A DNA stretch of 64,000 nucleotides from assembly GCF_023023025.1 (NCBI RefSeq), contig NZ_CP095481.1:5717001-5781000 (forward strand), given 5' to 3'. Within the stretch, counting starts at the first letter, position 1. Each line of letters starts with the position of its first letter. Below the pieces are notes generated by a model. The model was not told the origin of the DNA and did not search any database. It was given only the letters and a program-made list of their open reading frames with translations. This stretch comes from Amycolatopsis sp. WQ 127309 (GTDB lineage: Bacteria; Actinomycetota; Actinomycetes; Mycobacteriales; Pseudonocardiaceae). Position numbers and translations under genes: made by a program. Positions 54,826 through 62,494 of this stretch are shown piece by piece.

Positions 54826-54893
54826 CAGCGCCGGGTGGGTCAGCATCGCCGGATCGACAGTGCCGGGTCAGCAGCGCCGGCCGGGCCAGTCGT

Positions 54894-56093
54894 TCAGTGG
54901 CTCAGCGGATACCGGGCCCGGACCCGGAAACCGCCGTCCTCCGTTCCGGACGTCTCGAAGCTGCCGCCCAGCAGGCGGGCGCGCTCGGCCAGTCCCGTCA
55001 GGCCGTGGCCGCCCGAGGGCAGACCCTCGCCGGCCCGGCGGGCGCGCTCGTTGCGCACCTCGATCTTGAGCGCGCCGTGCTCACCCTGGATGCGGATGGT
55101 CGCCGTCGCGCCCGGGGCGTGCTTGTGGACGTTGGTCAGGCACTCCTGCACCGTGCGGTACGCCGCCGCCGACACCTGGTTCGGCAGGGCCTCCGGCAGG
55201 TGCTCCACGGACAGGTGCACCGGGACCTCCGACGTCCGGATCAGCCGGTCGAGGTCGTTGATCCCGGGGCGCGGGCCGTCGTCGTCGGCGTCCGCGCGCA
55301 GCACGCTCAGCAGCGACCGCAGCTCCTCGAGGGTCCGCTTGCTCAGGCCGCGGATGACCTGCGCGGTCTCCATCGCCCGGGCGTCGGTCGTCTGGGCCTG
55401 CAGCGCGCCGGCCTGCATCGCGATCAGCGTGATCTGGTGCGACACGACGTCGTGCATCTCGCGGGCCAGCCGGGCGCGCTCCTCGGCGCGGACGGCGTCG
55501 GCGTGGAAGCGGCGCTCGCGGTCCCGGCTCGTGGCCAGCTCGGCGAGCTTGTTCGCGACCTCGGTGCGGGCGCCGATGAGCATGCCGATCGCGATCGGCA
55601 TGCCGGCGACGAGGACGCCGTAGATGCCGTCGAGGATGTGCTCGCGCCAGCTCAGCTGGACGAAGTCCTCCAGCGGCCACTGCACGAACCGGCACGTCCA
55701 CACCAGCCCGGCGCCGACCCAGGTCTGCCAGTGCAGCTGACGGCGGGTGGCGAGCATGCCGAGCGTGATCATGCTCGCCAGCTGCGCCCAGCCGGCCAGG
55801 AAGCCGGGGACGGCGACGAGCACGGCGAGGAACGGGAACTTGCGGCGGAACACCACGGCGAGGCAGGCCGCGCCGGACAGGTAGATCGAGTAGGGCTGGG
55901 CCTTCTCGGGGATCACCAGCCAGACGTCGAGCACGGCCAGGATGACCGCGGCCGCCTCGATGGCGAACATGACCACAGCGGGGCGGGGGAACGAGCCGAA
56001 CGCGCTCAGACCACGCCTTCGCACCCGCTCGGCGGCCGATGGCCCCGAGCCGGCGATCGAGATGCCTGGAATCGAGAGTCCCTCTGTACTCAT
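54894..56093 (-). CDS. Orphan sensor histidine kinase (HisKA_3 type)
   Basis: The 399-aa protein has about five membrane helices in the first 190 residues (e.g. AVVMFAIEAAAVILAVLDVW) and a kinase core: the phosphoacceptor helix ERARLAREMHDVVSHQITLI with the His, and the ATPase domain TVQECLTNVHKHAPGATATI with GGHGLTGLAERARLLGGSF. I use ATG at 56093; ATG at 56108 is in frame. There is no response-regulator gene next to it; both sides are repeat-rich or unrelated, so the partner must be elsewhere in the genome or has been lost. Confidence 0.9.
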   Translation of the reverse strand: MSTEGLSIPGISIAGSGPSAAERVRRRGLSAFGSFPRPAVVMFAIEAAAVILAVLDVWLVIPEKAQPYSIYLSGAACLAVVFRRKFPFLAVLVAVPGFLAGWAQLASMITLGMLATRRQLHWQTWVGAGLVWTCRFVQWPLEDFVQLSWREHILDGIYGVLVAGMPIAIGMLIGARTEVANKLAELATSRDRERRFHADAVRAEERARLAREMHDVVSHQITLIAMQAGALQAQTTDARAMETAQVIRGLSKRTLEELRSLLSVLRADADDDGPRPGINDLDRLIRTSEVPVHLSVEHLPEALPNQVSAAAYRTVQECLTNVHKHAPGATATIRIQGEHGALKIEVRNERARRAGEGLPSGGHGLTGLAERARLLGGSFETSGTEDGGFRVRARYPLSH

Positions 56094-56383
56094 CGCTGGC
56101 GACCCCATTCGTCTTGTGGACTTGATGGTGAGAGGTGCTCAGGGCCCGATCGGGACGCGCAGCAGAGAACAAATGTGCGGATGCTAACGAGGTTGCGTGG
56201 GAAGACGGTAAGTTTCACGCGCCGTTGGCGGATTGACGTCCGGATTCCGCATTTGATTGCGCCGTTCGGGCGATGGCGTCGTCGGCGCACTACTGACAGT
56301 GGATCTGTCACTGCCTAGCGTGCACCGGGATGACCACATCGTGGGAATCACGTTACCTCTCCGTGGGCGCCCGGCATAGGTCG
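56094..56383. promoter_or_regulatory. Intergenic region with an apparently orphan plus-strand promoter
   Basis: The palindrome TGACAG-N5-CTGTCA (56294-56310) overlaps CTGACA (56293-56298), which lies 17 bp before TAGCGT (56316-56321). Eight bases later an ATG (56330) starts a frame that is antisense to the monooxygenase gene and has no protein-like character. The region is less GC-rich than its surroundings. This could be a promoter whose gene was replaced. Confidence 0.4.
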
Positions 56384-57517
56384 TCAGGCCGCTGCCGTCC
56401 GGATGCCGTCACTCAGAAGGTGGACGAGCCCCTCCTGGCAGGCCTTCGCCGTCTCGATCGAGCGCGGCAGCATCCGCGCCTCGTAGGTCCGGACGGCTTC
56501 GCCGACGGTCGGCGACGTCGCCAGCGCGGTCGCGAGCTCGGTGCCGTCCAGCATCGCGAGATTCGCGCCGACCCCGAGCGGCGGCATCAGGTGCGCGGCG
56601 TCGCCGAGCAGGGTGAGGCCGGGCGTCGACGTCCAGGCGTGCGGCACCGGCAGCACGTACAACGGCCGGTGCGTGAACGCGCCGTCGTTGTCGCGCAGGA
56701 ACCCGAGCAGCTCCGGGTGCCAGCCGGCGTAGCGCTGCAGCAGCGTCGCGCGCACCGCGTTCGTGTCGGCGAAGGCGAAGCCGGCGTGCCAGTCCTCCGG
56801 CGCGTGGAACACGGCGTACCCGCGGATGTGGCCGTTGCTGTTGCGCTGGGCGAAGATCGCGTTCCCGCCGGTCTTCGCCACCATCGTGCCCTGGCCGGTC
56901 AACGCGGCCAGCGCGGCGTGCCGGCGGTCGGCGTCGTCGAGCCCGAACTCGACGAACGCGACGCCGCTGTACTCCGGCCGGACGCCGGTCAGGGCGCGGC
57001 GGACGCGGGACCACGCGCCATCGGCGCCGATGACCAGGTCGAAGTCCTCGGTGGTGCCGTCGGCGAAGCGCAGCCGGGCGGTGCCGTCCGGCAGCAGCGT
57101 GACGTCGTCGGTGGCGCGGCCCCAGCGGACGGTGCCGGGGGAGAGGGAGTCCAGCAGGAGGCCGCGGAGCTGGCCGCGGTCGATCTCGGGCTTGAACTCG
57201 TCGTCCTCGGCGGGGATTTCGTCCACGAGGACGTTCGTGGTGTGCGGGTCGACCGCGCGCATCTGCTGGCCTTCGGGCCGGGCGAGTGCACGCCACGTCT
57301 CGTGCAGGCCGGCCGTGCGGAGGGCGACCTGGCCGGTGTCGCCGTGCATGTCGAGCGTGCCGCCCTGGGGTCGCGCGTCGGCCGAGGCCTCCTGCTCGAA
57401 GACGGTGACGGTGTGGCCGTGCAGCTGCAGGACGCGAGCGCAGGCGAGTCCGCCGAGGCCGGCGCCGACGATCGCGATCTTGGTGGTGGCAGTGGTGCTG
57501 CTGGTGGTGGTGTTCAT
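56384..57517 (-). CDS. FAD-dependent monooxygenase (TetX/PHBH-like)
   Basis: The 377-aa flavoprotein has the N-terminal FAD-binding Rossmann motif KIAIVGAGLGGLACARVLQL, the DG motif in VIGADGAWSRVRRAL and the third FAD motif LTLLGDAAHLMPPLGVGANL. The overall pattern is that of aromatic hydroxylases and TetX-type enzymes that inactivate antibiotics; substrate unknown. ATG at 57517 follows CAGGGGGAAG; the first ten residues are a Thr/Ser-rich tail. An 8-bp stem GCCGCCGG/CCGGCGGC (57539-57560) lies in its 5' region. It is divergent from a TetR gene, so drug- or aromatic-inducible expression is likely. Confidence 0.9.
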   Translation of the reverse strand: MNTTTSSTTATTKIAIVGAGLGGLACARVLQLHGHTVTVFEQEASADARPQGGTLDMHGDTGQVALRTAGLHETWRALARPEGQQMRAVDPHTTNVLVDEIPAEDDEFKPEIDRGQLRGLLLDSLSPGTVRWGRATDDVTLLPDGTARLRFADGTTEDFDLVIGADGAWSRVRRALTGVRPEYSGVAFVEFGLDDADRRHAALAALTGQGTMVAKTGGNAIFAQRNSNGHIRGYAVFHAPEDWHAGFAFADTNAVRATLLQRYAGWHPELLGFLRDNDGAFTHRPLYVLPVPHAWTSTPGLTLLGDAAHLMPPLGVGANLAMLDGTELATALATSPTVGEAVRTYEARMLPRSIETAKACQEGLVHLLSDGIRTAAA

Positions 57518-57580
57518 GGCTTCCCCCTGGAAGTTCGGGCCGCCGGTTCGTTCCGGCGGCGATGAACTCAGGAAAGCAGA

Positions 57581-57619
57581 TTCACTACGAAAGTGCAATG
57601 ACTACACTTTTGAAGTGAG
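57581..57619. promoter_or_regulatory. TetR operator candidate between monooxygenase and TetR genes
   Basis: Arms 57581-57595 and 57605-57619 match in 12 of 15 positions as an inverted repeat, with the core AAAGTG-N9-CACTTT. The right arm overlaps TTGAAG (57610-57615), which is 16 bp before TAGACT (57632-57637), the -10 box of the TetR gene. A repressor bound here would block the TetR promoter and could affect the divergent one. Confidence 0.6.
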
Positions 57620-57644
57620 TCCACCATCACGTAGACTGGCGGAC

Positions 57645-58205
57645 ATGACGGAAGTGATCGGGCGCCGTGAGCGCAAGAAGGCGCAGACCCGCAAGGCACT
57701 GGCCGACGCGGCGCTCGAACTGTTCCTCGAGCGCGGCTTCGACCAGGTCGGGGTGAAGGAGGTCGCGGACGCCGCCGACGTCTCCGTGACGACGCTCTTC
57801 AAGCACTTCCCCAGCAAGGAAGCCCTGGTGTTCGACCAGGAGGCCGACATCGAGACGGCGCTGGTCGACGCGGTCCGCGGCCGGCCGCCGGCGCACACGA
57901 TCGTGGACGCGCTGCGCAAGCACATCCTGGTCGACGTGGCCGCCGCCCCGGGCGACGCGTTCCTCCGCCTCACGGAGAGCACCCCGGCCCTGCGCGAGTA
58001 CGGCAGGCGGATGTGGATGCGCCACGAGACGGCGCTGGCCCGCGCGATCGCGGCGGAGTCGGGCGCCCCGGAGAACGACGTGGCGTGCGCGGCACTGGCC
58101 CGCTTCGCGCTGGCATCGCGGGACTTGATCGCGGGCCACGAGAACCCCCGCCGGGCGGCAGAGGAGATCTTCGCCCGCCTGGAACGCGGCTGGCGGACGG
58201 AGTGA
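57645..58205 (+). CDS. TetR-family regulator
   Basis: The 186-aa protein has the TetR helix-turn-helix (KKAQTRKALADAALELFLER, GFDQVGVKEVADAADVSVTT, LFKHFPSKEALVFDQEA) and a helical ligand domain (FLRLTESTPALREYGRRMWM). ATG at 57645 is seven bases behind TAGACT and has no ribosome site, so it is probably leaderless. Its divergent neighbour is the FAD monooxygenase, the likely target. Confidence 0.93.
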   Translation: MTEVIGRRERKKAQTRKALADAALELFLERGFDQVGVKEVADAADVSVTTLFKHFPSKEALVFDQEADIETALVDAVRGRPPAHTIVDALRKHILVDVAAAPGDAFLRLTESTPALREYGRRMWMRHETALARAIAAESGAPENDVACAALARFALASRDLIAGHENPRRAAEEIFARLERGWRTE

Positions 58206-58936
58206 GCGGGCCAGGGCAGGCGAGACCGCTCGGATCGCGACGAGGTCACCGACGCCCGGCCGGCGGGTGAAGTGAGTAGCCGACCGGGGCGACGAATCCC
58301 GCTTGGATCACGGCGAGTTGGCGAGAGAGGCCTGAGCAGCCGAGAGTGCGGGGGAGTGAGCAGCCGATCGGGGCGGGGAGTTCCGCTCGGACCGAGGTGG
58401 GTTGGCGAGCAGGGCTTGGCCGGTCGAGGGTGCGGGCCGGAGTGAGCGGACGATCGGGGCGGCGAGTTCCGCTCGGATCGCGGCAGATTGGTGAGCAGGG
58501 TTTGGCTGGCAGGGGTGCAGACCGGAGTGAGTGGGCCGCTGATCGGGGTGGCGAGTTCCGCTTGGATCGCAGTGGATTGGTGGGCAGGGTTTGGCCGGCG
58601 GGGGTGCAGGCCGGAGTGGCCGATCAGGCGGCGAGTTCCGCTCGGATCGCGGTGAGTTGGCGAGCAAGGCCTGGGTGGTCGAGGGTGCGGGCGAAGTGAG
58701 CAGCCGACCGGGGCGCGAGATTCGCTTGGATCGCGGCGGGCTGGGTGAGTAAGGCCTGGTGACCGAGTGAGCGACCAATCGGGACGGCGAGTTCCGCTGG
58801 GACCGCAGCTGATTGGTGAGAAAGGCTTGGCCGACCGAGGGCGCGGGCGGAGTGAGCAGCCGATCGAGGTGGCGGGTTCCGCTTGCACCGCGGTGGGTTG
58901 GCGAGCAAAGTCTGGCCCGCCGAGGGCGCGGGCGGA
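58206..58936. repeat. Tandem array of about eight 71-89-bp degenerate units
   Basis: Units start at 58272, 58356, 58442, 58527, 58616, 58696, 58767 and 58852, most of them 84-89 bp, each opening with a GTGAGCAGCCGATCGGGGCG-like block followed by a GAGTTCCGCTCGGATCGCGG-like block and a TTGGCGAGCAGGGCTTGGCC-like block. A degraded unit precedes 58272. No frame has consistent protein character and no start with a ribosome site is seen. The last partial unit at 58937 runs straight into the dispersed 41-bp repeat. Confidence 0.75.
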
Positions 58937-58943
58937 GTGAGCA

Positions 58944-58985
58944 GCCCCCGTTTCCCACGCTACCCGGGAGCCACGACAGTTTCGG
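58944..58985 (+). repeat. Copy 4 of the dispersed 41-bp repeat
   Basis: It begins GCCCCCGTTTCCCACGCTAC and ends CACGACAGTTTCGG, and is preceded by GAGCA as at 54664. It directly follows the 85-bp array, just as the 54668 copy directly follows the 20-bp array. Confidence 0.65.
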
Positions 58986-58990
58986 TGCCC

Positions 58991-59060
58991 TGAACGCCGC
59001 GAACGGTCGCTGAACACCGCGAACGGTCGCTGAACACCGCGAACGGCCGCTGAACGCCGT
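58991..59060. repeat. Three and a half 20-bp tandem repeats
   Basis: The unit TGAACACCGCGAACGGTCGC occurs at 58991, 59011 and 59031, followed by a half copy at 59051. Copies differ at one to two positions. It lies between the dispersed repeat and the terminator of the pentose-phosphate operon. It is not coding. Confidence 0.75.
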
Positions 59061-59081
59061 ACTGCACCGCGCCCCCAGACG

Positions 59082-59121
59082 CCGTGAAGGCCCCCTCCCA
59101 AGGGGGAGGAGGCCTTCACGG
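59082..59121. terminator. Hairpin terminator behind pgl
   Basis: Bases 59082-59099 and 59104-59121 form an 18-bp stem with one mismatch. It is 12 bases beyond the pgl stop in the direction of transcription and should end the pgi-zwf-opcA-pgl operon. Outer arm CCGTGAAGG is shared with the hairpins at 3578 and 47935. Confidence 0.8.
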
Positions 59122-59133
59122 AACCTACGACCG

Positions 59134-59910
59134 TCAAGCCGTCGGTGGTTGGTCCACCTTCGTGAGCTTGCCCGCCGCCGTGCGGTCCAGTAGCCAGAGC
59201 GTCCGTCGGTGTCCTCGGGCGCCCGCTACCGGGAGCTGGGCTTCGTCCGCTCCCGACAGTGCCAGCGCTACCGCGTCGGCCTTGGCTTCGCCCGCTGTCA
59301 TCAGCCAGACGTCCTGGGCTCGGCGGATTGCCGGCAGCGTCAGGGAAACGCGCGTCGGCGGGGGTTTGGGGCAGTTGCGCACCGCCACCACCGAACGCTC
59401 CTTCTCGTACACCGCCGGGGACTCCGGGAACACCGATGCGGTGTGGCCCTCGCCGCCCAGGCCGAGCAGCATGATGTCGAACGTCGGGACGTCACCCTCG
59501 TCCGGGCCCGCGTTGTCCGCCAGCACCCGCGCGTACGCCTCGGCGGCGGCGTCCGGGTCGTCGCCGAACTCGCCGTCCGATGCCGCTACCGCGTGGACCC
59601 GCTTCGGGTCGAGCGGGACGTGGTCCAGCAGGGCCTCGCGGGCCTGCTTCTCGTTCCGCTCGTCCGAGTCGGCCGGGACGAACCGCTCGTCGCCCCAGTA
59701 GATGTCCAGGCGTGACCAGTCGATCGCGTCGCGCGCGCTCGAGTTTCGCAGCTCGGTCAGCACCGCGATGCCGGTGCCGCCGCCGGTGAGCACCAGCGAC
59801 GCCGAGCCCTTGGCCGCCTGGACGTCCACGAGCCGCGTGACCAGCCGGGCCGCCGCGGCGGCGGCCAGCAGGTCCTGGTTCGCGTGGACGACGACCTCGG
59901 TCTTGCTCAT
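59134..59910 (-). CDS. pgl: 6-phosphogluconolactonase
   Basis: Pgl (DevB) hydrolyses 6-phosphogluconolactone in the oxidative pentose phosphate pathway. The 258-aa protein has SLVLTGGGTGIAVLTEL, the substrate-site block IYWGDERFVPADSDERNEKQ, FDIMLLGLGGEGHTASVFPE and RVSLTLPAIRRAQDVWLMTA, all typical. ATG at 59910 overlaps the opcA stop (ATGA). It is the last gene of the operon before the hairpin at 59082. Confidence 0.96.
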   Translation of the reverse strand: MSKTEVVVHANQDLLAAAAAARLVTRLVDVQAAKGSASLVLTGGGTGIAVLTELRNSSARDAIDWSRLDIYWGDERFVPADSDERNEKQAREALLDHVPLDPKRVHAVAASDGEFGDDPDAAAEAYARVLADNAGPDEGDVPTFDIMLLGLGGEGHTASVFPESPAVYEKERSVVAVRNCPKPPPTRVSLTLPAIRRAQDVWLMTAGEAKADAVALALSGADEAQLPVAGARGHRRTLWLLDRTAAGKLTKVDQPPTA

Positions 59911-60974
59911 GAAGCGCTCTTCTTGCCGTTGGCACCCGCCTTGGCCGGAGCCTTGGGCTTAGCCGGTGCAGGCGCAGGATCCGGCGAAGCACCAGCGCCC
60001 GCCGCGGCCGGCGAGGTGACGTCCGCCTTGGCCGGCGCGCCCGTCTTGCCGTTCGTGCCGGACGTGATCTTGCCCAGGCCGTGCAGCGCCGCCTCGTAGA
60101 CCTCGTCCGGGTCGAGCCGCCGCAGCTCCTCGACCAGGCAGTCCTGCGTGCTGCGCCGCTGCAGGGCGATCCGCCGGGTCGGCTGGCCCGGCTGGGTCAG
60201 CGTGCCGACGCGCCCGTCCGGCCGGTGCAGCTCCACCGCGCCCGACCGCCGCTCCAGGGTGACCGAGGTGATCCCGGCCGCGCCCGAGCTCTTGACCCGC
60301 TTGACCGGCACCTTCAGGTACTCGGCCAGCCACGCGGCCAGCAGCTCGGTCGACGGCGAGTCGGCCTCGCCGGTCACCGTCGCGGCGGTGATCTTCTCGT
60401 ACGGCGGCAGGTCCAGCGCGGAAACGAGCTGGGCGCGCCAGTGCGTCAGCCGCGTCCAGGCCAGGTCCGTGTCACCCGCGGTGTACGCCTTCGCCCGCGT
60501 GGTCAGCGACTTGACGGGGCTCTTCTCCGCGGCCGAGTCGGTGATCCGGCGCTGGGCCAGCTCGCCGAGCGGGTCCTTGTCCGGGTCCTTCGGGCCGGCG
60601 CCGGGCCACCAGCAGACGATCGGCGCGTCCGGCAGCAGCAGCGGGACGACCGCGCTCTGGCCCTGGGCGGCCAGCGGGCCGTAGAGCCGCAGCACGATGA
60701 CCTCGCTCGCGCCGGCGTCGCCGCCGACGCGGATCTGGCCGTCGATGCGCGGCGACGCGGTGCGCGCGCCCTTGGCGACCACGATCACCCGTGACGGGTG
60801 CTCGCGGCTCGCGCCGTTGGCCGCTTCGATCGCCGCTTCGAGGTGGCTGTCGTCGTCGGCCACGATGACCAGCGTGAGCACCCGGCCGAGCGCTACTTGC
60901 CCGCCTTGTTCGCGGATCTCCACCAGCTTCTTGTTGAGCAGCGAAGTCGTGGTGGACGGCAGGTCGATGATCAC
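59907..60974 (-). CDS. opcA: Glucose-6-phosphate dehydrogenase assembly protein OpcA
   Basis: OpcA is needed for full activity of actinobacterial glucose-6-phosphate dehydrogenase. The 355-aa protein starts MIIDLPSTTTSLLNKKLVEI, has GRVLTLVIVADDDSHLEAAI, EHPSRVIVV, and the central PLLLPDAPIVCWWPG block. The C-terminal 50 residues are a Pro/Ala/Lys-rich tail, probably disordered. I place the start at GTG 60974, which overlaps the zwf stop (GTGA) and gives the conserved N terminus; ATG 60986 is in frame but less likely. Confidence 0.95.
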   Translation of the reverse strand: MIIDLPSTTTSLLNKKLVEIREQGGQVALGRVLTLVIVADDDSHLEAAIEAANGASREHPSRVIVVAKGARTASPRIDGQIRVGGDAGASEVIVLRLYGPLAAQGQSAVVPLLLPDAPIVCWWPGAGPKDPDKDPLGELAQRRITDSAAEKSPVKSLTTRAKAYTAGDTDLAWTRLTHWRAQLVSALDLPPYEKITAATVTGEADSPSTELLAAWLAEYLKVPVKRVKSSGAAGITSVTLERRSGAVELHRPDGRVGTLTQPGQPTRRIALQRRSTQDCLVEELRRLDPDEVYEAALHGLGKITSGTNGKTGAPAKADVTSPAAAGAGASPDPAPAPAKPKAPAKAGANGKKSAS

Positions 60975-62494
60975 GGGCGCCTCCATTTCCGGCCGGTGCG
61001 CTCCAGCATTTCGTCGGCGGACGGCGGGCCCCAGGTGCCCGGCGGGTACTGCTCCGGCGCCCCCTCCTTGGCCCAGTGCTCGATGACCGGGTCGAGGATC
61101 TTCCAGGACAGCTCGACCTCTTCGTTGACCGGGAACAGCGACGGCTCGCCGAGCAGGACGTCGAGGATCAGGCGCTCGTAGGCCTCGGGGGAGGACTCGG
61201 TGAAGGCGTGCCCGTACCCGAAGTCCATGGTGACGTCGCGGACCTCCATCGTGGTCCCCGGCACCTTCGAGCCGAACCGCAGCGTGATGCCCTCGTCCGG
61301 CTGGACCCGGATGACCAGGGCGTTCTGCCCCAGCTCCTCGGTCGACGTCGAATCGAACGGCAGGTGCGGCGCCCGCTTGAACACCACGGCGATCTCGGTG
61401 ACGCGACGGCCGAGCCGCTTGCCGGTGCGCAGGTAGAACGGCACCCCGGCCCACCGGCGGCTCTGCACTTCGAGGGTCACCGCGGCGAAGGTCTCGGTCT
61501 TCGAGTCCTTCGCGAAGCCCTCTTCCTGCAGCAGGCCGGGCACCTTCGTGCCGCCCTGCCAGCCGCCCGCGTACTGGCCGCGCGCGGTGGTCTTGCCCAG
61601 CGGCCCGATCGGGTGGGTACCCGAGAGCACCTTGATCTTCTCCGCGCGCAGGGCCCGCGGGTCGAACGACAGCGGCTCCTCCATCGCGGTGAAGGCGAGC
61701 AGCTGCAGCAGGTGGTTCTGGATGACGTCGCGGGCCGCGCCGATGCCGTCGTAGTACCCCGCGCGGCCGCCGAGGCCGATGTCCTCGGCCATGGTGATCT
61801 GCACGTGGTCGACGTAGTTGGCGTTCCAGATCGGCTCGAACAGCTGGTTCGCGAAGCGCAGCGCCAGGATGTTCTGGACCGTCTCCTTGCCGAGGTAGTG
61901 GTCGATGCGGAACACCGACTCCTCGGGGAAGACGTCGTTGACGATCGCGTTGAGCTCTTCGGCGCTCTTCAGGTCGTGGCCGAACGGCTTCTCGATGACG
62001 ACGCGGCGCCAGGTGTTCTCGTCCGCGTTGGCCAGCCCGGAGCGGGCCAGCTGCTTGGTCACCACCGGGAACGCGCCGGGCGGGATCGACAGGTAGAACG
62101 CCGTGTTGCCGCCGGTGCCGCGTTCCTTGTCGAGGTCCTTGACCGTCTGCGCGAGCCGGTCGAAGGCGTCGTCGTCGTCGAAGGTGCCCTGCACGAACCG
62201 GATGCCCTCGGCGAGCCGGTTCCAGACCGACTCCTTGAACGGCGTGCGCGCGTGCGCCTTGACCGAGTCGTGCACGAGCTCGCCGAAGTCCTGGTGCTCC
62301 CAGTCGCGGCGGGCGAACCCGACGAGCGAGAAGCCGGCGGGCAGCAGCCCGCGGTTGGCCAGGTCGTAGATGGCGGGCATCAGCTTCTTGCGGGCCAGGT
62401 CGCCGGTGACCCCGAAGATCACCAGGCTGGACGGCCCGGCGATGCGCGGGAGCCGCTTGTCCCGCTCGTCCCGCAGCGGGTTGCTCCAGGTCAT
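60971..62494 (-). CDS. zwf: Glucose-6-phosphate dehydrogenase
   Basis: Zwf oxidises glucose 6-phosphate with NADP. The 507-aa enzyme has the nucleotide-binding LVIFGVTGDLARKKLMPAIY, the catalytic block RIDHYLGKETVQNILALRFA, VIEKPFGHDLKSA and GVPFYLRTGKRLGRRVTEIA. ATG at 62494 follows AGGAGGGGGGAAG and overlaps the pgi stop (ATGA). With opcA and pgl it forms the oxidative pentose phosphate branch; rpe at 22160 belongs to the same pathway but is separate. Confidence 0.97.
   Translation of the reverse strand: MTWSNPLRDERDKRLPRIAGPSSLVIFGVTGDLARKKLMPAIYDLANRGLLPAGFSLVGFARRDWEHQDFGELVHDSVKAHARTPFKESVWNRLAEGIRFVQGTFDDDDAFDRLAQTVKDLDKERGTGGNTAFYLSIPPGAFPVVTKQLARSGLANADENTWRRVVIEKPFGHDLKSAEELNAIVNDVFPEESVFRIDHYLGKETVQNILALRFANQLFEPIWNANYVDHVQITMAEDIGLGGRAGYYDGIGAARDVIQNHLLQLLAFTAMEEPLSFDPRALRAEKIKVLSGTHPIGPLGKTTARGQYAGGWQGGTKVPGLLQEEGFAKDSKTETFAAVTLEVQSRRWAGVPFYLRTGKRLGRRVTEIAVVFKRAPHLPFDSTSTEELGQNALVIRVQPDEGITLRFGSKVPGTTMEVRDVTMDFGYGHAFTESSPEAYERLILDVLLGEPSLFPVNEEVELSWKILDPVIEHWAKEGAPEQYPPGTWGPPSADEMLERTGRKWRRP

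Noticed and set aside
56330..57565. A 411-codon plus-strand frame antisense to the FAD monooxygenase
   Set aside because: It has no family motifs and mirrors the monooxygenase codons; only its promoter-like upstream sequence is of interest.
58206..58936. CRISPR array or repeat-protein gene
   Set aside because: Unit length is variable, no spacers are present, and no frame shows a consistent repeat protein with a plausible start.
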